Below are positions 24,201 through 36,219 of a DNA stretch of 64,000 nucleotides, piece after piece. The notes beneath the pieces are model-generated. The model did no database searches. It was not told the DNA's origin and saw nothing but the letters and a program-made list of their open reading frames with translations. Source of the DNA: Rhizaria sp. SCN 62-66 (Eukaryota; Rhizaria, unplaced); the NCBI GenBank assembly GCA_001724265.1, contig MEDY01000047.1:1-64000 (forward strand), given 5' to 3'. A program made the position numbers and the translations under genes. How positions within the stretch are numbered: position 1 is the first letter of the stretch; every line of letters begins with the position of its first letter.

Positions 24201-27200
24201 TGCATCGGCGTCTGCGACGCGTACGCCTCCGCGAACGCAGACATGCGGGGCGAGGCAGCGGCGGCGGAGCCAGTAGCGCCCACCACACCGGAGCCGCGGG
24301 CGGCAAAGGGCAGAGTGAGTGACGGCCGCGCGAGCGCAGAGGTGGACGGGCTCGGCGGCTCCGGCGGCGGCGGCAGCGGGTGGTCGCGCATGTTGCGGCC
24401 ACCCCTGCGCTTGTCACTGCTGTCAGCATGCTCGTCGCCGAGCGAAGGGGGTGCATGAGAGTTACGGCTGTTGTTCTGAGAGCGACGCGCGATTTGCTCT
24501 GCAATCGCATCACGCGTCTGCAGATATTCCTCGTCCTCGTCTTCTCCCTCCTCTGCCTCCCGACGGCCGCCGGCACCAGTGCCGTCAACGCGAATCACAA
24601 CAGGCCCCGCCGGCGCAGACGCGGCGTTTTCATCGATTCCGCGCGCACCGCGGAGTCCCAGCATCGCGTCGTCGTCCCCCACGGCAAGCGACTGCCAGTG
24701 CGGGTGTGGCTGCGAGTCAGCCTTGCTGTGCGACGGCGAATCCCGGAAGAACGAGTGGTCGACCCGTGGCCGCGACGTCGGTGCCTGCGTCACGGCGCGC
24801 ACAAACGTGTCGTCGGCGTGTCCGCCGCCCAGCGCAGCCATGGCGGCGGCGTTGGGGTCCGACTCGCGCGAGTGCGCGTGGTGCGAGTGTGACCTCGTCG
24901 GCACCCGCTTCATCTGCTGCGGCTGACCACCCTGATGCTGCCCCTGCTGCTGCTGTTGCTGCTGCTGTTGTTGTTGAAGCAGCGTCGACGCGTTGGCGTC
25001 GGCGACGCGCAAGTGGTGGTGCTCTCGCGCCATGGCCAGCGCGCGCGCCATAGCCAGCGTGGGCCCCGCGCGCGGCGCCAGCGACAGCCGCGGCGCCGCA
25101 GGCAGCGAGCCGTAGACGCCGATCGGCGGCACGAACGCCAGGCTCTCGCGCGGCGCGTTCGCGGGGCGCACTTGCGGCGAGCGGGCTGATAAGGAAGACT
25201 CCCCGGTCGGCGGGGTCAGCGCGGCGCCCGCCGCGGCGGCGATGGCGGCGACTTCGCTGCGCGTCGCACTGCCGCGGGCTTCGTCGGCGGCGGCGCGCGC
25301 GCCACGGCCCGGGTGCGGCGGGGAGAGACCGCCGTCGGCGTACACCAGCGCCTGTGGGGCGCGGCCGCCGCGCGAGCCAGCCGCCACCGCCGCCGTGGCA
25401 GTCGCAGCAAGAGAGGCTGAAGCGGCGCTCTCGCGGCCGTCGGCGCCGTCGTGTGTCCCGTCGGTATGTCCGGGAGCGGCGCTGCCGGACTGGGATCGCG
25501 ACAGCGAGCGCGTGTCAGACCCAGCGGCGCCCGCAGCAGCGCCGAGGTTGCTGCGGTTGAAGCTGAGCGTGATGTCCTCGTCCTCGCCCGCGCCCAGCGC
25601 CAGCGCAACGGCGGCGGCCGCGGCGGACATCGGCGGGCGCTCACGCTCGCGGCGGCGGCCGCGGTCGCTGCGCTGCGAGGCCGTGGCGGCGCCGGGCAGG
25701 GTGACTGTGGGCATGCCGAGCGCGGTGCCGGGAGCGTGCTGCGACTGCGCAGGCGAGCCCGCTGCCTCTGCAGTCGCAGTTGCACCGCTCTGCTTGGAAG
25801 CGTCGGGCTCGACCTCAGAGCCCTCGGCGGCGCTCGCGGTGGCCTTAGCGGCTTCGACGGCGGCGCGAGCCACCTCAGCGCGGTGCTCCGCCCTCGCCAG
25901 CGCGTAATCTTCGTCATCGTCTTCATCTTCGTCCTCGTCCAAGTCGCCACTGTCAGTGTCGTGCTCCGCGTGCGTGCCGAGCATCGAGCTGCTGCGCGGC
26001 AGGAAAAAGTCGAGATCGCGGTCAATCTCGCGCGAGACGAGCGGGTTCACGCCGCCGCGCGCGGGTTGGGCCTCGCGGGAGTGCGCCGCAGCCGCCGCGG
26101 CCGCTGCGGCGGCGGCGGCGCCCGAGAGGTGCACCGGCGCGGGGTCGAGCGTTGCGGGCACAAGGTGGCTCGCGGAGAGCGCGGAGCGGACGTTAGAGTA
26201 GGCTGAGAGTTGAGACTGCGCCCCCGACGCGTGCTCCGAGGGCGCCGCGGACAGAGTCGGCGACAGCAGCGGCCCACCGGGCGCCGTCGTTGCAGCAGCG
26301 GCGCCGGTGGCTGCGGAAGAGGCGCCGAGGCGGGAGCGGGAGCGGGAGCGGGACCGCTGCGTGCTAGCGCCAGCGCCAGAGCCGGCGCCAACTGTCGTGG
26401 CAACGCCGTCGATGCCGATGACAACAGGCGCGAACGCCGGCGAGTAGTGCGGCGTCCCGCCCCCACCGGCGGCTCTACCGGCGGCAGCGTCGGCTGCCAT
26501 GGGCAAGTCGGCCGGCTCGGGTTCGTCGACCACTTCGAATAGATGCGGCTGCGGAGGCTGATGCGCGGTCGCCGCCGCGGCGGCGGCGGTGGCGGCTGCG
26601 GCGGCCGCGGGCACGCCGGGCGCGGCGGCAGAGGTGCCGAACAGCCCACCGTCGACCCACGCGTAAGACACATCCATGACGTTCGTGGTGAGCGTGTTGG
26701 CTTTGTCGACGCAGATGACGTCAACGCGGCCGAGCGCTTCGATCGAGGAGAGATTCTTGACGACGAAATGCGCGCGACTGAGGCGAGTGGCGCCGAGAAT
26801 GAGGCAGAGTGTGGCGACAATGACGAGACCTTCGGGGACGTTACCAACGATGATCGTGACGCAGTTGAGCGCCGAATTGTACACATCGTACCACTGCAGC
26901 CCGTAAAAGAAGCAGGCAAAGAAAGCGACGACACCGATAATAGCCATGATCCAGTTGAACCGGTGGATCTCCTTCATCACGTTCACACGGCCCATCGACG
27001 CTTCATTCACGTTGGGCGCGAGACGACCCGTGACGGTCGCGTCGCCGGTCCACACAACAAGCACGCGGGCGTTGCCGCGTGCGACACGCGTGCCTGCGAA
27101 AATCATGTTTTGCGTGTAAAAGATGTTTTCGTCCGCGTACGCGCTCGACTTGACCTGCAATTTGCTGTCACCAGAGACCGAGATCGGGTCAACGAGCATC

Positions 27201-30200
27201 CAAGGCACGATGTCCGCGCCAGCGACAACCACGGCCGGCGCGGCCAGAGAGCCGCTCTTCGCGACACCGGTGCCGGTTTGGGGCGCCATACTGCCGTCAT
27301 TGGAGACGACACTGGCGCGGCCGCCGTTGGGGAGCGCGATGCCGGCGCGCTTGCTCGCCGCAGCGGTAATCGCGGCGGCGGCAGCGGCGGCCGTGGCTGC
27401 GGCGGCGGCGGCGAGCGCGCCCGAGGCAGTGGAAGCGGCGGTGCCGAGGGCGAGGCCCTGCGGGGGCGCGGGGCCGGCGGCTGAAATGACACGGCAGTCC
27501 GCGGGCACGATGTCGCCTTCGCGCAAAATGACAACATCACCGGGGACGACATGGCGGGTCGCAATCGTAGACTCCTTGCCGTCGCGCAAGACCGAGCATG
27601 TGGCAGGCAGCAGGTCGTCCGGTAAAGCGACCACACCGGAGGACTTGCGCTTGACGTACATCGACAGAGAGCCTGTGAAAACGGACGCGATGACGATGAA
27701 GCTGGCTTCGTACATGTGGTCATAGCCGCTGAGATTGGCAAGTTTACCGAAGATGAAGAGCACAAGCACGCACGCCCACATAATGGGCATCGATCCCAGG
27801 AACACCGAGTCGAGCCACGTGATCACCAGCGAGCGCGTTTGCTCCGCACTGAGGATGTTGGGCCCGTAGATGTCGGCGCGCGACTCGGCCTCGGCGCTCG
27901 CCAGGCCCAACTCTGCCGACGTAAACAGCTGCTCCTCGAGCTCGTCCAGGAACAGCTTGTGCTCCAGCGCGTCCGCTTCGGGGTTATCGCGTACGAGCGC
28001 AACGAGTTGCAACACGAGCTTCGCGATGAGCTTGTCGAGCGCCTCGGCCGCGGCCACGGGGTCAGACGCGGCCGCGTTCGTCGCAGCCGCGGCCTGCTCC
28101 ACCGCGGCGGCCGCGGCTGAGTCCATGCGCATAGTGCTCTCGTTGTACACCCCGTTGCCGAGTAACTGACCGCGGCCAGGTGCGGAGCCCCCCGCGCCGG
28201 CCTCGGCGTCGCTGTCGGCGGTCGTGGTCATCGTGTCGCCGGCCGCGGTGGCCGTGCCGCCGCGGCCGACGACACCGGGGTGCGCGACGCTGCTGCGGCC
28301 GGCGACGGCGGCGAGCGCGGCCATCTCCAGCGCGCCCGCGCCGCCGCTGGAGCCGTCGCCGCGGCCGCCGTGCGCCACGTCGTCGTTGCTGCCGTCGACG
28401 AAAGCCATGCCGGCGAGCTCCGGCGGGAGACCACCGCCGAGAGTCGAGGTGCCGCGGGTGCGTGCGGAACCGATGCCGAGCGACTTAACGCCGGTCATGC
28501 TGATGCTGCCGCTCTCGCCAGCGCCGCCAGCTCCAGATCGGCCCGTCGTGAAGGCGTGGCTTGCGGAGCCGTTGCCGGTGCTGATGCCGCCCGCAGTGTC
28601 ATTCGAGGTCGTGCCGAAGCCAGAGGAAGGGCCGAAGAGATCGGCGAGGCGGCGGCGGCGCTCGACTGGCGAGCCTTGTTGACTGGCGGTGCCGTCGCCG
28701 CCGTCGCCGCCCGTGTCGCCGTTGCTCGGCGCGGTGGCGGGCGCGAGACTGAGGTTCCAGCCGCCGGCGCCGCTGTCCTGGTGTTGCAGCGACTGCTGCC
28801 GCATCGGCGTCATCAGCGACGTCGTGGCGGGCACAATATGAAACGAGGAGCCGCCGCCGTGGGTCAAGCCGGAGCTTCCCGGTGCAACCGCGGAGAAACG
28901 CGTCGAGCCGCCGGCGCCACTGCGAGTCATGAGCGCAGTGCTTGGATGCTCACCCGCTGCTGCTGCGGCGGCGGCGGCAGCTGCGGTCGCTGCGTTCGAG
29001 TGTTGACGGACGAGCAGAGAGTACTGCTCGGACATGCGCCCAGTCGCCGCTGTCGCAGAGCCGAGGCCGCCGCCGCCCTCGGTGCCGGGCGCGGCCCTGT
29101 CGCCCGCGTTGTACGAGCTAGACCCGGAGCCAGAGACGGGACCGGCGCCGGCCGAAGCCGCGGCGGGAAGGGCGAACTGTGATTCAGCGCCAAATGAGTC
29201 GTGCAGCCAGTTGTAGGTTGCGAGCCGGGTCAGGCCACCGGCAGCACGTTCGTTGTCACGCTCGCGCTCACGGTCACGCTCACGGTCGCGGGGTTGGTCG
29301 CGGGTCAGGTTGTGGTCGCGGTCACGCTCACGGTCACTATCCATAAGCTTGGGGCGAGGAGCGGTCCCGAGCGAGATGACGGGGGCCAGCGCAGGCGCAG
29401 GACCCATGCCGCCATCAGCGTTATGACTCTCCTTGTTGTTGTTTTTGGTCTCGTCCCAAGCGCCGGCGGTGGCTGCCTGCGTGCCGGCCCCGTGAGGCAG
29501 CATGCCGCCGTTGGCCATCGCACTCATCGCCAGCGCACTGTAGCCGCCGCCGCCGGTCGCCGTCGAGCCGAGCCCGAACCCGCTGCGGCGCCGGCCCTGC
29601 AGACCAGTGGTCGCCGCGGTGACCGTGGTGTCGTACTGGTCCGCTGCGTCGGGCCCCGTCGAGTGCAGGTACGACTGACCGCGCCTGTACGATGGTCCAC
29701 GGGGAGCGAAGCTGCCGCCGGTGACCGTGTCCGCGCTGCCGCCCGCGTTTGCACCTGTGTTGTTGGCGTTGGCGATAGAAGCGGGGTGGATGGTGTTGGC
29801 GTAGCTACCGTTGTTGTGCGCCGCCGTTAAGTATGAGAAGCGGCGCGCGACGGCCTCGCTGCCCCTGGCTTGCTGCAGAGTCATATACTGATTGTTATAC
29901 TGACCGTCACTCAAAAACGCCGAGCCACGGCCGTCCGCGCCGTCACCGGCGTTGGCGTTGTTCGCAGCGTTGGTCGTGTTGTGACTGAGCGCGGCCGCCG
30001 TGGCGGTTGCGATGACGTTCGCGGTCGTGGTCTTGTCGAGCTGGCGCGTGAAAATGCTCCCACGGGGCGCCGTCGGCCCGAGACGCGGCGAACCGGCGCC
30101 GAAGCGAGGAGACGCGCCCACGGCAGCCGCATTAGCGCCGAGGTGGGGGGACGCGCTGTCGCGGCCCCTGTCTCTGTTCTGGTTCGCAGCGGCGCGGTCG

Positions 30201-31822
30201 CCGTGGAGCGGAGGCTCGTGCTGCTGCGCAGCGCCAAACACTGCGCCGCTGCTGCTCCGGAGTCCGGGGCCGCCGCCGGTAAGCCGTTCGGTGTCGCCGC
30301 CGCTGGAGAGCGCGTTGGCGCCGGCGGAAGGCGAGCGCATGAACGGCACGGACCGCGGGCGAGGGCTGGAGCTCGCCAGCGCCAGCGAGGCGCGCGCGTG
30401 GTTCAACCGCGGCGAACTCACCGCGGCGTAATCGTTCGCGCTGTTGCGCGCGCCGCCCGCCGCCGCCGCCGCCGCCGTCGAGGCCGAGCTGGCGTGCGAG
30501 ACGGAGAGTTCGGCGCTGTCGCCAAGGCTGTCGGCGTCCGCCGCGGCCGCGGCGGCCACGGCGGCGGCGCCGCGGCGCATCATCATCCGCGTGGCCGCAG
30601 CCGCGCTGGCGCTGCCGCGGGCGCTGCTGGCCGCCGCGGCCGCGGCGGCGGCCTTGGGGTCCTTAGCGCTGCCGCGGGGCTCCTCGCTGCGACTATCGCG
30701 CTTGCTGCCGAAGGTGAACATACTGCTGCGGCGACGCCGCTGCTGCTCGCGCGCTGCCTCGGCAGCGCGGCGTGACCGTGAGACGTCGCCAGCGGCCGCA
30801 ATGGCCTGCACGAGCGCGGGCGCCATATTGACCGCGACGGCGCCGGAGCCGGAGCGCGAGCGCGAGCGCGAGCGCGCGCGGACTGAGCCGAACCGGGCCC
30901 GCCCGGAGCCGCCGATGCCGACCATCTCGTCCCCACCGGCGCCCGCGCCAGCGCCGGCAGCGCCGCCGGCAGCCGCGGCAACGTTGTTGTTCACCGCAAT
31001 GGCGAACGCGGCCGCGGCGGCGGTGGGCGCACTGAGCTGCGGCGCGTTGGGGTGCCGTTGGCCCGCGTGTGCCGCCGCGCGCTGCGACTCGACGATCTTG
31101 ATCAAGTCACTGATGGACAGATGGTGCGCGGCGCGCGTGTCGAAGGTGGCGAGCTCGCGCGCCATCAGCTGCAGCGCGCTCTCGCCGCCGGGGCCGGGCG
31201 CGGCGTTCTCGGCGATCGCGGCGGCGCCGGCCGGGGACGGCGCAGGCGCCGAAGCCAGCCCAGCGCCTGTCGCGGCAGCGGCGGCTACGGCTGCGGCGGT
31301 GGCAGGCTGCGCCGGGACCGACGCGGCGACGGCGGCGGGGACAGGTGCGGATGGGAACGGGTAAGGCAGCGTGGCGGCGGCGGCGACCGCGAGCGCGGCC
31401 GCGGCGGCAGCGGCGGCGGCGGCGGCGGCGGGTGGGGCGAACGCGTCGGCCGGAATGGGCTCGTTCAAACCGATCATGGTGAACTGCTGGTGCGGCGGCT
31501 GGTCCCCGCCGTCAGCGTTGCCGTCTAACTGCTGCTGGTGCGGCGCCGACTCGGCCGAGTAGAGAGAGGCCGGTAAGCCTGCGTTATTGCCGTCGCCGAA
31601 GTTACTCGTGATCTGGCCGTCGCCAAACGAGTGTGCAGTTTGCTGCTGCTGCCCATTCTCTTGTTCCTGCTGCTGCTGCTGCTGCTCTTGTAACGCTTGC
31701 TGTTGCGCAACAAAAGCAGGTAACAGCTCGTTCAGCACGAAAGAATACTGCTCCTGCGGTGCCAGCGCCAGGGCAGCGGCCTGGTTGTCGGGCGATAGCA
31801 GATGCAGCAGCAGCAGCGGTAC

Positions 31823-31853
<31 letters not shown>

Positions 31854-34800
31854 ACGGACGGCGCGATAGAGCCTCCGTGACCGGTCTCGGAGCCAGCGAC
31901 CCCCAACACGCCGAAACCGAGGCCCATGCCATTAGCGTTGCTTGCAGCGAGGTTGTTGGCGTCACCGACGCTGGCGCTGACGCTGACGCTAGGCGCAAAG
32001 CCACTGATACTAAGCCTGTTGTACGACGGCTCAAGCCCAGCGCCCGTGATATCGTGCTGTAAACCGTAGCCGTTGTTGTGGTGCGCTGTGAAGTCGAATT
32101 CGGCGGCGCTGGTGACCGTGGCGTAGTGGTCGGGGAACGGGTTCACACTGGCGGTGTAAGTTAAGTCACCTGCGTGTCCGTCGGCATCGTAACCAGCAAC
32201 GGCACCGGGGCTCGCGCTGTGCATGGTCATGTTTTGATCACGCGCGTTTGCGTTTGCGGCGAGATTGAGCGCGCCATCGACCGGCGCCGTGGCCGCTGAC
32301 TCGGCGTCCGCGTCCGCCGTCGAGGGCGCCGACGACGCTGTTGCAGCCGCAGTTGCGGCGGCCGCGACTGCGGCAACGGCGGCAGCGTGATTCGCTGCCA
32401 GCGCGGCCGCGGCCTCAGAGGCAGCTGCGTCTGCGGCCTGTGCGGCGTTGTACGCATCGGTGACCGTCTCCCAGGCGAGTAAGTTAAGCCGCCACTGCTC
32501 CAGGGTCGAGGGCACCAGAGCGGCGGCGTCCGTGGCGGCGGCGGCGGCGGCAGCGGCGGCGGCGGCGGCGGCGGCCTGGTTCGGGGTGACGGGAGCCAGT
32601 CCGCCGACAGCCAGTGGCAGCGTGGCCTGGCCCTGTGCCGTGTGCAACAGCCCGCCGCCTCCAGCGCCGCCTCCAGCGCCGCCAGTGATCGCGCCGGTGA
32701 GACCGAGGTTTGGACCGAGGTTCGGACCGAGGCCGATGCCGAGACCGTGCGCGAGCGTGCTTGTGCTGTAGGGCGTCGTGTTGTACGGGGTCGGTGCGAG
32801 AGAGAGACCGGGGATGCTCTGGAGCTGTTGTTGCTGCATGTGGAGCTGCATCTGCTGCTGTTGCAGCTGTAACTGTTGCAAGTCGGGGAGACCGCCGGTG
32901 GTCGCTGCGGTCGTGCCGGGGAACTGCTGGGACTGCGACCGCGACTGCGAGAGAGGCATCGACGACAGAGGCGTCGTGCCGAGAGTGTTGCTTTGACTGC
33001 CATCGGTCGTGTTGCTCTCAGCCTCAGCACTTCCTTCAACCACGGGACTCAACGCCCCTGCGTTCGCGCCGGCACTGGCGCCGCGCCTGTGGCCGCGCGC
33101 TCCGTCCGGAATCGGTTTAAGGCCGGAGCCGCCGCCGAAGAGAATGTGCGCATCGCCCAGCGCGGCAGGGAACGAGCCCTCGTCGCCCTGCTGCGACAGC
33201 TTCAGCGTCGGCACAGCCTGGCCTGCCGCCGCCGCCGTTGCCGCCACCCCAGTGCCAATCGGCATTCCAGCGCCGACTGCGGTGCCGATGGGGAGCGCGC
33301 CGCAGCCGTTGTACTGGTGGGGTGTGCCCGCGGTCAGCAGCGTCTGCAGCAGCCTATCGATGTCGTGCTCTTCGTCCTCGTTGCCATGCCACAGCGCAAA
33401 TGAGGTCCCGCTGGCGACGCCGTTGTTGCGCGCCGCCGCCGCGCGCGCAGCCGTCTCGGCCACGGCGGCCTGGTGGGCCTGCGCGTGCGCCTCGGCAGCG
33501 GCGACAGCGGCTAGCACCGCGGCAGAGCTCGCGTTGGCCATCGCCAGCGCTTCGGCCTCGAGAGCGGCGCGCGCGGCGATCATGAGCTCTTGCGCGGTCT
33601 GCGCCTTTTGCGCGCGCGCCTGTAGCAGCTCGGTTTGCAGCATTGCCAGCGCAGCCGGGGAGAGCCGTTGCTCGCCGATGAACTCGTCCACGGCGGCCCC
33701 CGCCTCCGTACTATGACCATCGCCTCCTTCGCCTTCGTTTCCGTGACGAGGGCTGCGGGACTTAAAGCCAGACTCGGAAGGCGCTGAGGCGAAGAGGTTC
33801 AGCAGAGCCTGCGGGTTGGACTTCGTGGCCGCTGTGGCCGCAGCGACCGCGACAGCGGAGGACGAGGACGACAGCCCATTAGCGAGAGTGCCTGCGTCGC
33901 CGTCGTTGCCGCCGGAGGGTGGGGACGACGCGGCCTAAGCACCAGATCCAGCGCCGCTGCTCTCGAGGTCTTTGCTCACGCTAGATTGGGCGTGCAGCGT
34001 GGCTTGACGGCGCAGTGTACGTGTGCGCTGCAGCTGCACCACGAGACTCGCGCGCTGCCTGTGCGCGCCGGCAGCCTTGAAGAGCCGCGCACGCATGTCG
34101 TCGAGCTCTTTCTCGTGCTCAGCGTTTGGCCTCGCGCCAGCGCCAGCGTTGGAGTTGGCCACGCCGTTGTCGCCCTTGTTGTTGTTATAGAGGGCGTCGA
34201 GCTGGCGCGCGAGCGATTCGAGCCGTTCAGCGCGGAGAGTGGCCTGGACAACGAAGTCTGGCACGCCTGCCATGGTGTCGCTGTCGGTGTTGACGTAGCC
34301 GTACACCGTGTTCTGGCCAGCGCCAGCGGTGTCAGAAGTCGAAGATGGCTATCCACTGGTTTGAGCGGACTTAGTCGCAAAGAACGCGGCACGAGTGGAA
34401 GGAACTGCAGCTGTCGATGTCTTACTGGCGGTCTTATCAGTCTTAGCAGTGTTGTCGGCAGCGTCAGCGTCGGCGTCGGCCTCGGTCTCGGTCTCGGCAA
34501 CAGAAGGCAGCAGCATCCGCGGCGTCACCGTGTTGGCGTGCCCCAGCGCCAGCGCCCCGCCGTTACGGCCACTCCCGTTTTGACCGGGACTTTGACCGGC
34601 GCCGGCGGGGGTCGCAGTGCTGCTCTGTGGCGAGACGCCAGTGCCGCTAGAGCCGCTGGTCGAGGGCAAAAGCAGCGTTGTGCTCATATCGCCCCCCACC
34701 TCAGCGGTCACGGCGGTGCCATTGATGCTGACCGCGCCGCTCCCGCTGAAATTGACGCCTCCGTGGCCGTTGTCGGTGCCGGCGTTGCCGCTGCTGGTGC

Positions 34801-35512
34801 TGTGGCTCAGCAGCGGCGCCGAGGCGTTGCGGTCAAACGGGCCGTACGCACCGTCACGTGCACCCTCATGTGTACCGACCAGCCTAGCAGCGCCATCGAC
34901 GTGCGGACTCGGCAAACTAAAGCCAGGGCCGCTGCTGTCGCTCGAGCCGAGTCCCAGCCCGTTGCTGTTGCCGCTGGCGACACTGGGACCGACTGCGCCG
35001 CTGCTGCTGGCGCCCAGATTCAGCCCAAAACTGCTGCTGGCGAGAGACGACTGCGACGCAGAGGCGGTTAAAGACGAGGCTTCGGACGGTGACGGCACCA
35101 TCAGCGAGTGCGCGTTAACGCTGTTGTTGCTGCCGTTGACGTTGTTTCTCGCGCTCGCATTGTTTGCGGTCGAGGGGAGGATGGGAGCGCGGAAGAAAGC
35201 GCTTGGACGCATTGTAGCCGCTGCAATCGTGTTTCCCTGGCCCTGAGGCTGCTGACTGCCGTTGTTGCTGGAATCGCTCGCAACAGCGTCCATGGGCGCA
35301 GCGAGGGTGGCGGCAACCATGCGCTGCGTCGTCACCGGGGACGGCAGTGCACCGGCCCCCGCGGAACTGCCGGCGGCGGCGGTTGCGATGGGGAGTTTCG
35401 ACGGCGGCTGTGCGATCACAGCCAACGCGGCCGGGTCAGCCATCCGCGGCTGCGGCGATGAGAGTGGTGACGACGCAGCTGACGCAGATGCAGCGGCCGC
35501 AGAGGCTGCGGT

Positions 35513-35543
<31 letters not shown>

Positions 35544-36219
35544 GCGGGAAGCGCGGGCGGGTGCGCGGCGGTGGCCGTGACGGTAGGCGCGAGAGGGTCA
35601 ATGAGGTGGCGCGAGATGGGCAGCACGGCATCCATGCCAAGCGCCAGGAAACGCGCGCGCAGCAGGGGCGCGACGAAGAGATAAAGCTGGCGCTTCAGAC
35701 GCAAGGCCTGGTGCACTGTGGGGCGCAAGGGGGCGCGGCGGAGTAATGGCGGGGTGAGAGGCGAAAGGGGCGGGGTGAATGGGTGGCGTGAGTGGGTGAA
35801 AGCGAGGGATGACGCAAGAGGGATGACGAGATCATAAGGGTCATATTTGCGAGCATAAAAGACAACGAGTGGGACAATACAGAAAGATGATGGAGCGTAC
35901 CTTGTTCCCTCTTGCGCGCGAAGGCGGCGTAGAGCGCGTTGCGACGCGGGTCAGTGCCGTGCGTGTGTTGTCCATGCGTGCTGCCGTGGCTTTGATGACT
36001 GTGGTGGTCGGTAAACATCTCTGCCACTTCGGCCGCAGACGCAACCTTAGCGGTGCGCTTCGCCTCGGTGCGTTTAGACTTACGCGAGACCTTCTTCGGG
36101 TCAGCATTTTCGCGGCTGGAGGAGCGCGGGCGGCGGCGGGCGTCTGGGGAAAGACCCGAGGCCGCTCGCTTAAAAGCTCTAGCTGAGCTTGTTGACTCGC
36201 TACGTTCGCGGCCAGGCAT
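18209..36219 (-). CDS. Giant P-type ATPase homologue (IIC, Na/K-ATPase-like core) with huge low-complexity extensions
   Basis: Two exons, 36219-35901 and 35715-18209 (donor GTACGC, acceptor CACAG), give 5,941 residues if three TAG codons are read as sense; translation ends at TGA. Residues 1 to about 2,650 are Ala/Ser/Gln/Gly-rich and probably disordered. The ATPase core starts near 2,690: N-terminal domain, TM1-2, actuator motif SGDS (about 2,956, family TGES), NVPEGL in TM4, then VDKANTLT with the phospho-Asp at about 3,110 (codon 26705-26707; family DKTGTLT). KGAPERVLE follows only at about 5,404; normal spacing is about 130 residues, so the nucleotide-binding domain holds roughly 2,160 extra residues. 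Next come MLTGDHPLTA, LARLSPQQK, TGDRVSDAP (family TGDGVNDAP) and membrane helices including DLVIDMPPA (family DLGTDMVPA). The membrane core argues for cation transport ancestry; the changed catalytic residues argue for a slow or inactive enzyme. Confidence 0.85.
20423..20425 (-). other. In-frame TAG between catalytic halves of the ATPase homologue
   Basis: Codon about 5,204. The frame reads PQLP, TAG, SPQSAGS and remains open for 137 codons of Ala/Thr/Pro/His-rich sequence before reaching the conserved KGAPE half at 20011 and below, all in the same frame. Without decoding this codon the hinge motif, KGAPE site and TM5-10 are lost. The surrounding bases are GC-rich with no intron-like AT-rich tract. 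Confidence 0.8.
33935..33937 (-). other. In-frame TAG in N-terminal extension of the ATPase homologue
   Basis: Codon about 700. The frame reads SGAGSGA, TAG, AASSPPSGGND and stays open in phase with the 4,400-codon frame downstream. The first downstream ATG/GTG/TTG start is a GTG (33691) more than 80 codons later, so re-initiation is not an attractive explanation. Confidence 0.8.
34349..34351 (-). other. In-frame TAG in N-terminal extension of the ATPase homologue
   Basis: Codon about 562. The frame reads KSAQTSG, TAG, PSSTSDTAGAG and continues in phase to the next TAG at 33935. Composition is the same on both sides. Confidence 0.8.

Noticed and set aside
33935-35715. Two or three separate small genes upstream of the ATPase
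   Set aside because: The pieces ending at the TAGs at 34349 and 33935 share one frame with the ATPase, have no start of their own with good context, and join in phase to exon 1 at 35901.
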